Of a stretch of DNA of 7,264 nt, positions 1 to 5,236 are shown one piece after another; the stretch's first letter is position 1, and every line of letters starts with the position of its first letter. The notes beneath the pieces are model-generated. The model had not been told where the DNA came from. It saw only the letters and a program-made list of their open reading frames with translations, and ran no database searches. A program made the translations under genes and the position numbers. This DNA comes from CAZVCJ01 sp964625745 (GTDB lineage Bacteria > Chloroflexota > Anaerolineae > VGOG01). Location of the stretch: contig CAZVCJ010000198.1 in assembly GCA_964625745.1 (NCBI GenBank), forward strand, positions 1 through 7,264, in the 5' to 3' direction.

Positions 1-2
1 TG

Positions 3-311
3 GGCGTCTATGACGCGCCCCGCCAGGTGATCGAAGCCCTGGGGCTGAAGCTGGTGGAGATGGAGCACAGTGGCAAGAATGCCCTGTGCTGCGGCACCAG
101 TTGCTGGACCAATTGTGGGGCCGTCAACAAGCAGATCCAGGTGGACCGCCTGCGCGAAGTCCAGGCCACCGGCGCCGAGCTATTGGTCACCGCCTGCCCC
201 AAGTGCCAGATCCATTTCAAGTGCGCCCTGGACGACGCGAGGGTGAGTGAGGAGATCGGGATAGAGATACGTGATTTGGTTACTTTGGTGGACGAAGCGA
301 TGGCTTGGTAG
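3..311 (+). CDS. C-terminal part of a CCG-domain (HdrB/HdrD-like) iron-sulfur oxidoreductase, 5' truncated by window edge
   Basis: The reading frame is open from the first bases and ends at TAG 309-311, so only the last 102 residues are present. The fragment carries one cysteine-rich CCG module: CCG in NALCCG, 33 residues, then CPKC. That spacing fits the CX(n)CCGX(33-39)CXXC signature of HdrB, HdrD, GlpC and related Fe-S oxidoreductases. In HdrB such modules hold noncubane [4Fe-4S] clusters that reduce a disulfide. Two further cysteines follow the CCG directly (CCGTSCWTNCG). The GTG at 27 is only an internal Val codon, because the preceding residues (GVYDAPRQ) fit the family. The dehydrogenase ATG lies 9 bases after the stop. 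An hdrA gene follows one gene later, which supports an Hdr-type role. The exact subtype (HdrB, HdrD or a GlpC-like protein) cannot be decided without the N-terminus. Confidence 0.85.
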   Translation, partial: GVYDAPRQVIEALGLKLVEMEHSGKNALCCGTSCWTNCGAVNKQIQVDRLREVQATGAELLVTACPKCQIHFKCALDDARVSEEIGIEIRDLVTLVDEAMAW

Positions 312-319
312 GAGGAAAA

Positions 320-1696
320 ATGCAAAATCCGCAATCCGCAACTTGTGCTGAGCCTGGTCGAAGCATCCGCAATCCAAAATCAATCGTGGTCATCGGCATG
401 GGATACGTCGGTATTCCCTGCGCGGTGCTGCTGGCCGATGTACCTGGCCACAAGGTGATCGGAGTGCAGCGCCGCTCCGAGCGCTCCGGCTGGAAGATTG
501 ATGTCTTGAATCGGGGTGAGAGTCCCTTCGAGGGGGACGAGCCGGGGCTGGCTGAACTGATCGCCCGCGTGGTGGAAAAGGGGACCTTCCACGTGACGGA
601 CGACATTTCGGTCTGCCAGGACGCCGACGTCATCTTGATTGACGTGCAGACGCCGACCGATACCCGCCGGGTTCCTCAGTACCGCTCCCTGCGCGAGGTC
701 AGCACCAGCGTGGGCCAGCACCTGCAGAAGGGCGCTTTGGTAGCCATTGAGTCCACGGTTGCGCCGGGCACCACCCAGAACATCGTGCAGCCCATCCTGG
801 AGAAGAACTCCGGCCTGAAAGCTGGCCAGGACTTCTACCTGGCCTTTTCCTACGAGCGAGTGATGCCGGGCAAGCTGTTGGAATTCATGGTGGATTTTCC
901 CCGAGTGGTGGGGGGCATTGATGCTAAGAGCACAGAGTTGGCGGTGGAGCTGTACAGCACCATCGTCAAGCAGGAGATCACGGCCACGGATGTCCTTACT
1001 GCCGAGCTGGCCAAGACGGTGGAGAATGCTTATCGAGACGTCAACATCGCTTTTGCCAACGAGATGGCCCTGATCTGCGAGAGCCTGGGGGTGGATGTCT
1101 ACGAGATGCGGGGACTGATCAACGCCCGCCCCGACCGTCACATGCACCTGCCGGGGGCTGGCGTGGGTGGGCATTGTCTGCCCAAGGACACCTGGCTGCT
1201 GCGCTTTGGGGTTAAGGAATACGGCACCCGGGACGTGGACACGGTGATGATCACCCTGGCCCGCAGCATCAACGACGCCATGCCGGATCACATGGCGCGC
1301 CTGGTGGAGGAGGCGCTGGCTGAGGCGGGTAGGAAGATCAAGGGGGCGCGGGTGGCGGTCTTGGGAATCGCCTACCTGGAGGATTCGGACGATGTCCGCA
1401 ACACTCCGGCTGAACCGCTGATCAACACCTTGCGGGCCAGGGGGGCCTCAGTCATCGCCCACGATCCCTTCGTTTGGGGCTACGAGGGCGAGGAACTGAC
1501 CCGTGATCTGGACGAGGCCCTGCGCGGAGCCGACTGTCTGGCCCTGGTCACCAAACACCAGATGTACTTTGGGCTAGACCTGGAGCAGGTGAAAGGATTG
1601 ATGCGCACCCCGGTCATCGTTGATGGACGCAACGTCTTCAGCGCCCAGGCGTGCCGGGAAGCGGGGTTTGTTTATCGGGGGATTGGGAAAGCGTAA
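320..1696 (+). CDS. UDP-glucose/GDP-mannose dehydrogenase family protein (nucleotide-sugar dehydrogenase)
   Basis: This is a 458-residue cytoplasmic NAD-dependent enzyme. Its family oxidises the C6 hydroxyl of a UDP- or GDP-sugar to a uronic acid, giving precursors for capsule, exopolysaccharide or glycan. The Rossmann motif GMGYVG is at residues 26-31. YERVMPGK corresponds to the substrate-binding SPERI-like segment, and AELAKTVENAYRDVNIAFANE carries the conserved catalytic Lys. The active-site Cys is C286 in GAGVGGHCLPKD. The C-terminal UDP-binding domain (LGIAYLEDSDDVRNTPAEPL) is complete, and total length is normal. I chose ATG 320 because GGAGG lies at 311-315; an in-frame TTG at 305 would extend it by five residues but overlaps the upstream stop. 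Residues 2-20 are encoded by repeat-like DNA and are not family sequence. The substrate is uncertain; UDP-ManNAc/GlcNAc-type dehydrogenases are equally possible. It sits between two Hdr-type genes with no obvious functional link. Confidence 0.92.
   Translation: MQNPQSATCAEPGRSIRNPKSIVVIGMGYVGIPCAVLLADVPGHKVIGVQRRSERSGWKIDVLNRGESPFEGDEPGLAELIARVVEKGTFHVTDDISVCQDADVILIDVQTPTDTRRVPQYRSLREVSTSVGQHLQKGALVAIESTVAPGTTQNIVQPILEKNSGLKAGQDFYLAFSYERVMPGKLLEFMVDFPRVVGGIDAKSTELAVELYSTIVKQEITATDVLTAELAKTVENAYRDVNIAFANEMALICESLGVDVYEMRGLINARPDRHMHLPGAGVGGHCLPKDTWLLRFGVKEYGTRDVDTVMITLARSINDAMPDHMARLVEEALAEAGRKIKGARVAVLGIAYLEDSDDVRNTPAEPLINTLRARGASVIAHDPFVWGYEGEELTRDLDEALRGADCLALVTKHQMYFGLDLEQVKGLMRTPVIVDGRNVFSAQACREAGFVYRGIGKA
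324..384. repeat. Short composite repeat inside the 5' end of the sugar dehydrogenase gene
   Basis: The 11-base unit ATCCGCAATCC occurs at 327-337 and again at 365-375, in direct orientation. Between the copies, 341-365 holds a TGCTGAGCCTGGTCGAAGCA-type sequence. From memory, both units resemble dispersed intergenic repeats of environmental bacterial genomes, especially Chloroflexota. The block encodes residues 3-21 of the dehydrogenase, just before the beta-strand KSIVVIGMGYVG. The direct duplication is seen in the sequence; the assignment to a dispersed repeat family is an inference. Confidence 0.6.
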
Positions 1697-1697
1697 A

Positions 1698-1747
1698 ACG
1701 TAAAACGTGAAACGTGAGGGTTACGTTTTACGTTTCACGTTTTACGT
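1698..1747. repeat. Perfect 18-bp inverted repeat between the sugar dehydrogenase and hdrA
   Basis: Left arm ACGTAAAACGTGAAACGT at 1698-1715 is the exact reverse complement of 1730-1747, with a 14-base loop at 1716-1729. The arms are built from ACGTAAAACGT/ACGTGAAACGT iterations, so several pairing registers are possible. It begins one base after the dehydrogenase stop codon (TAA 1694-1696) and ends 15 bases before the hdrA ATG. There is no T-run after it, so it does not look like a standard intrinsic terminator. It is probably a dispersed palindromic repeat that may also act as an mRNA processing or stability hairpin. Confidence 0.85.
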
Positions 1748-1762
1748 CTTGTGGAGGTGCAA

Positions 1763-4519
1763 ATGCCCAAGGATGATTTGCGTATCGGCGTTTTCGTCTG
1801 CGATTGTGGGCTGAACATCGCGGGCAGTTTGGACACCGAGGCGGTGCGGGAGTACGCGGAGACGCTGCCCGACGTGGCGGTGGCGGTCCGCAACAGGTAC
1901 ACCTGCGCCGACCCCGGCCAGCAGGAGATCAAGCGCCACATCGTGGAATACAATCTCAACCGGGTGGTGGTAGCCTCTTGTTCGCCTCTCCTGCACGAAC
2001 CCACTTTCCGCAATTGTGTTCAAGAGGTGGGGCTTAACCCTTATCTTTTCGAGATGGCCAACATCCGGGAACACTGCTCCTGGGTACACCTCCACGATAG
2101 GGAGGCGGCCACTCGCAAGGCCGAGGACATCGTGCGCGCGGCGGTGGCGCGGGCCCACTGGCTCCTCCCTCAGATCGAGGAGCAGTTGTCTGTCACCGAC
2201 GCGGTGTTGGTCATCGGCGGCGGGGTGGCTGGCATCCAGGCCTCGCTCGACCTGGCCGACGCCGGCCACCAGGTCTATCTCGTGGAAAAGGAGCCCTCCA
2301 TCGGCGGGATCATGGCCCAACTGGACAAGACCTATCCCACCATGGACTGTAGTATATGAATTCTGGGCCCCAAGATGATGGATGTCGGTCGGCATCCCAG
2401 GATTGAGCTTTTGGCCTATAGCGAGATAGAGGACATCTCTGGCTACGTGGGCAACTTTCAGGTGAGGGTACGCAAGAAGGCTCGCTATGTGGACGAGACC
2501 GAGTGCACTGCCTGCAGCGATTGCGTCCCAGTTTGCCCGGTGGTCCAACCCGACGAGTTCCAGACGGGCCTCTCCACCCGCCGCGCCATCTACATTCCCT
2601 TTCCCCAGGCTGTGCCTTCGTCGTACATTATCAACATCCAGGAATGTCTGGGCGATAACCCCATCGCCTGCGGCAAATGTTTAGAAGCCTGCGACAAGAA
2701 GTGCATTGACTTCGACATGCAGGACGAGATCATCGAGTTCGAGGCGGGGGCCGTAATCGTGGCCACCGGGATGGAGCCCTACGATCCCACGGAGATGGAC
2801 GAGTACGGCTACACGCGCTACCAGAACGTCATCACCAGCATGGAGTTCGAGAGGCTGATCTCCGCTGGCGGTCCCACCGAGGGCCACCTGATCCGTCCCA
2901 CTGATCGGCGGACGCCCCAGCGCATCGGTTTCGTGCAGTGCGTCGGCTCTCGCTGCCANNNNNNNNNNNNNNNNNNNNNNNNNNNNNNNNNNNNNNNNNN
3001 NNNNNNNNNNNNNNNNNNNNNNNNNNNNNNNNNNNNNNNNNNNNNNNNNNNNNNNNNNCGGGGCAATCCCTACTGCTCCAACATCTGCTGCATGAACACC
3101 ATCAAAGATAGCCTCCTGCTCAAAGACCATTATCCAGACACCGACATCACCGTGTTCTACATGGACATACGGGCCTTCGGCAAGGGTTTCGAGGACCTCT
3201 ACATGCGCTCCAAAGCGGCGGGGGTCAAGTACATCAGGGGGCTGCCGGGTGAGGTGATGGAGGATGCCGAAACGCATAACCTGCGGGTCATGGTGGAGAA
3301 CACCACCGCTCGCCGGCTGGAGGAACACGAGTTGGACATGCTGGTGCTCTCCATCGGCGCCGTGCCCCGCCAGGACAGCGAGGTGGTCAAGCAGCTCCTC
3401 ACTCTCTCTCGCACCTCCGATGGCTTCTTCATGGAGTCGCATCCCAAGCTGAAGCCGGTGGACGCGCCGACGAAGGGCGTCTTTCTGGCCGGCTGTGCCG
3501 AGTCGCCCAAGGACATCAAAGACTCAGTCACTCAGGCCTCCGCTGCTGCCTCTCGCGCCGAGATCCTGTTGAGCTCTCCCACCATCAAAGTGGAGGCCAT
3601 CACGGCCGTGGTGGACGAGGCCCTGTGCACGTCCTGCGGGCTGTGCGCCAGGGTTTGTCCCTACGGCGCTATGACCTGGGAGAAGGGACAGCCCGCTCGT
3701 GTGATCTCGGCCGCCTGTGCCGGGTGTGGCACCTGTGCCGCCGAATGTCAATATGATGCCATCACCATGCGTCACTTCTCCGATCAGGCCATCTACGCCA
3801 TGATAGACGCCATGCTTGAGTGGTCGGGTGGTCGGGTAGTCCTTGGTCAGATGGTCAGCAAATCGAGAGGCCGGTTGACTGAGGACCAACAGACCATTCG
3901 ACCATCCGACGATCTGACCATTCGACGGGCCAAGCCTCCCATCGTGGCCTTTGCCTGCAACTGGTGCTCATACATGGGAGCGGACGCGGCAGGCACAAGT
4001 CGCATAGAATACCCGCCCAACGCGCGACTCATCCGTACCTTATGCTCCGGGCGGGTCAGTCCCGATTTCGTGTGGTACGCCTTTCGCAGGGGAGCGCCGG
4101 TGGTGTTGGTCTCTGGCTGTCACTACGCGGATTGCCACTACATCAACGCCAACCGCCAGACCGTGCGCCGCGTGGATGCTCTGTGGGAGGGATTGGAGAA
4201 ACAGGGGGTGCGCCCTGAGCGCTTGCAGTTGGACTGGGTCAGCGCGGCCGAGGGCCAGAAGTGGGCCAAAGTGATGCGGGAGCTGGACGAGCTGTGGGCG
4301 GGCGTCACAGCGGAGGAGATACAGCAGACTTGCGAGGCGTTGAAAGAAGCCAAGACCCCCATCCGCGGCGCTCTCGACCGGCTGAAGAAACCGACGGCGG
4401 CCACGATGGTTTGCATGCGCTGTGGCAACGAGTGGCCCGTGACCTTCGACCCCGCCGTTGACGAGGAGCGCTTATGCTCCAGGTGCCGGAGCAACAGCGT
4501 GCGGGTGTTGCTGGGATGA
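1763..4519 (+). CDS. hdrA: Selenocysteine-containing heterodisulfide reductase subunit A fused to an MvhD domain (HdrA-MvhD selenoprotein)
   Basis: HdrA is the FAD- and Fe-S-bearing core of soluble Hdr complexes, where it performs flavin-based electron bifurcation. With TGA 2357-2359 read as Sec199 the frame is open for 918 codons, including 34 that touch the N gap. Domains in order: an HdrA N-terminal domain (CDCG at 13-16, SCSPLLHEPTF); an FAD-binding GGGVAG at 152-157; the redox motif C196-S-I-U199; an inserted ferredoxin region (C248, C251, C254, C258; C295, C303, C306, C310, C314); a thioredoxin-reductase-like part with C393 and PYCSNICC; a 2x[4Fe-4S] ferredoxin (C622, C625, C628, C632; C652, C655, C658, C662); a linker of about 37 residues; an MvhD/FlpD [2Fe-2S] domain (C732, C735, C761, C786, C791); and a zinc ribbon (C884, C887, C905, C908). 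ATG 1763 has GGAGG at 1753-1757; GTG 1751 was rejected. MvhD normally links Hdr to a hydrogenase or formate dehydrogenase. No such partner is in the window. The alternative reading, a nonsense-mutated pseudogene, is much less likely. Confidence 0.9.
2359..2404 (+). promoter_or_regulatory. Candidate bacterial SECIS element for Sec199 of hdrA
   Basis: Right after the in-frame TGA (2357-2359) the RNA can fold into a two-part hairpin. The lower stem pairs 2359-2365 (AAUUCUG) with 2398-2404 (CAGGAUU), seven pairs including one G-U. The upper stem pairs 2380-2386 (GGAUGUC) with 2391-2397 (GGCAUCC), seven pairs including one U-G. The two stems stack on the 3' side, with a 14-base bulge (2366-2379) on the 5' side. 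The apical loop 2387-2390 is GGUC, the same four bases as in the E. coli fdhF SECIS loop. The loop starts 27 bases after the UGA, a spacing typical of bacterial SECIS elements. SelB would bind here to deliver Sec-tRNA. The pairing is seen directly; the function is inferred. Confidence 0.8.
2959..3058. other. Assembly gap of 100 Ns inside hdrA
   Basis: A run of exactly 100 Ns interrupts hdrA between ...QCVGSRC and RGNPYCSNICC. A round 100 usually marks a scaffold join of unknown length. In HdrA proteins these two segments are separated by only a few residues, so the true missing sequence is probably a handful of bases and the printed codon count is inflated by about 30. The frame agrees on both sides of the 100 Ns, but because the length is a placeholder this says nothing about continuity. 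Residue numbers after position 398 are therefore nominal. Confidence 0.95.
3821..3924. repeat. Degenerate inverted and tandem repeat encoding the hdrA interdomain linker
   Basis: 3844-3856 (TGGTCAGATGGTC) pairs with 3908-3920 with one mismatch, and nine consecutive bases match exactly (3844-3852 with 3912-3920). The left part also contains a GGTCGGGT iteration at 3822-3837, and the right part repeats GACCATTCGAC-like units at 3892-3925. The block stays in frame and encodes about residues 687-723 between the 2x[4Fe-4S] ferredoxin and the MvhD domain. The encoded peptide is polar, Arg/Ser/Gln-rich and has no recognisable fold. It looks like a dispersed repeat inserted into a tolerant linker. 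Confidence 0.55.
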
Positions 4520-4555
4520 AGTCTATTAGCTTGACTATGAAAGGAGAGTGAGAAC

Positions 4556-4927
4556 ATGGACACGAAGCAGCATGTCACCGTTGTAGCGGCGCTCAACATC
4601 GGACTTGGCGCCCTGGGGCTTGTGCTGGCGATGATCGTCTTTGTGGTTTTGGTTGGGGCCGGGTTTCTCATTGCAGCGTCGGGAGATGCGGATGCGGTGC
4701 CCATCCTGACGTTCATCGCAGTCATTGCGGCCGGGTTCCTCTTCATCACCTCCGTGCCTGATATTATCGGTGGTATCGGGCTGGTGAAGCGGCAATCCTG
4801 GGCCAGAATCCTGGTACTGATACTCAGTGTTCTCAAGCTGATAAACTTCCCGATCGGAACTATCGTGGGGGTTTACAGCATCTGGGTTCTGATGCAGGAT
4901 GAAGCGGTGCAAATGCTTGACCGCTAG
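4556..4927 (+). CDS. Small multi-pass membrane protein of unknown function
   Basis: This 123-residue, strongly hydrophobic protein begins at ATG 4556 behind AGGAGAG (4542-4548) and ends at TAG 4925-4927. Three or four membrane helices can be seen: about residues 9-41 (long, and it may break into two), about 50-70 and about 83-112. A short conserved-looking loop DIIGGIGLVKRQSWARILVLILS sits between the last two. I recall similar small proteins with an 'xGIGLLKRxxWAR' loop as uncharacterised bacterial membrane proteins, but no function is known to me. It has no Cys and no cofactor motif. It begins 36 bases after hdrA in the same direction, so it may share the transcript, but nothing in its sequence connects it with electron transfer. 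It is followed by a convergent intergenic region, so it is the last gene of the plus-strand block. Confidence 0.8.
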   Translation: MDTKQHVTVVAALNIGLGALGLVLAMIVFVVLVGAGFLIAASGDADAVPILTFIAVIAAGFLFITSVPDIIGGIGLVKRQSWARILVLILSVLKLINFPIGTIVGVYSIWVLMQDEAVQMLDR

Positions 4928-4933
4928 TAACTA

Positions 4934-5064
4934 CTCAGCCGTCGTGTCATTGCGAGCGTTTTTTGCGAAGCAATCTCCAGGTCTCAGCAACGATGCCATC
5001 TGCTCTGCCATTGTTGCTTGGGGATTGCTTCGGGCAAACTGCGCCCTCGCAATGACAGGCTGAG
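4934..5064. repeat. Long imperfect inverted repeat (TCATTGCGAG / GAAGCAATC palindromic element)
   Basis: The left arm (4934-4978) reads CTCAGCC, TGTCATTGCGAG, a variable part and GCGAAGCAATC. The right arm (5021-5064) is its imperfect reverse complement: GGGATTGCTTCG, a variable part, CTCGCAATGACA and GGCTGAG. The arms are about 45 bases each around a centre of about 42 bases. From memory, this motif pair is a widespread intergenic palindromic element in many environmental bacterial genomes, including Chloroflexota. It has no coding capacity for a transposase, so it would be a MITE- or REP-like non-autonomous element. It lies 6 bases after the membrane-protein stop codon. Confidence 0.8.
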
Positions 5065-5168
5065 CAATTACGACCGCTAACTCATAGGCGGCTGCACAGG
5101 CCGCAAAACAATCGAGGAGGGCCGCACAGCCCTGCTTTTCTGGCTGGTAGTCTCCGCACGGCAAGAGC

Positions 5169-5199
5169 AAAGCCACCCGGTTCTGGCAAGGGTGGCTTT
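5169..5199. terminator. Bidirectional Rho-independent terminator
   Basis: AAAGCCACCC (5169-5178) pairs perfectly with GGGTGGCTTT (5190-5199), giving a ten-pair stem with an 11-base loop. On the plus strand the stem runs into TTTTG; on the minus strand it runs into TTTGCTCTTG. It lies 38 bases beyond the stop of the minus-strand GH3 gene and about 240 bases beyond the last plus-strand gene. It can therefore serve both converging operons, with the better fit to the GH3 gene. Confidence 0.7.
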
Positions 5200-5236
5200 T
5201 GTCGTTGAAAGATGATCCTCGCAAGTTGTCCCCGCA

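Larger units (their letters stand above)
4928..5236. other. Convergent intergenic region without a gene
   Basis: These 309 bases separate the plus-strand block from the minus-strand pair. They hold a long imperfect inverted repeat (4934-5064), two small hairpins (GCGGC 5088-5092 with GCCGC 5100-5104; AGGGC 5118-5122 with GCCCT 5129-5133, followed by GCTTTTC), and a ten-pair terminator hairpin (5169-5199). The hairpin at 5118-5133 could be a weak extra terminator for plus-strand transcripts. A minus-strand open frame across 4931-5224 is repeat-derived and is not called. I see no RNA gene. Confidence 0.75.

Noticed and set aside
380..1291. Minus-strand 303-codon open frame opposite the sugar dehydrogenase
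   Set aside because: Antisense shadow of a clearly recognised enzyme, with no domain of its own.
1751..1753. GTG 1751 as the hdrA start
   Set aside because: It overlaps the GGAGG ribosome-binding site (1753-1757), which is correctly spaced for ATG 1763.
2357..2375. TGA read as a true stop, giving a 198-residue protein followed by a separate gene starting at ATG 2375
   Set aside because: Both parts are in one frame, the protein family continues without a break across the site, the ATG at 2375 has no ribosome-binding site, and a SECIS-like fold follows the TGA.
1742..2548. Minus-strand 268-codon open frame opposite the start of hdrA
   Set aside because: Antisense shadow of the HdrA N-terminal and FAD-binding regions.
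4531..4536. TTGACT resembling a -35 box before the small membrane protein
   Set aside because: There is no room for a -10 box and leader before the ribosome-binding site and ATG 4556, so it is probably chance.
4931..5224. Minus-strand 97-codon open frame in the convergent intergenic region
   Set aside because: It consists of the inverted-repeat element and the terminator hairpin translated by chance, with no recognisable domain.
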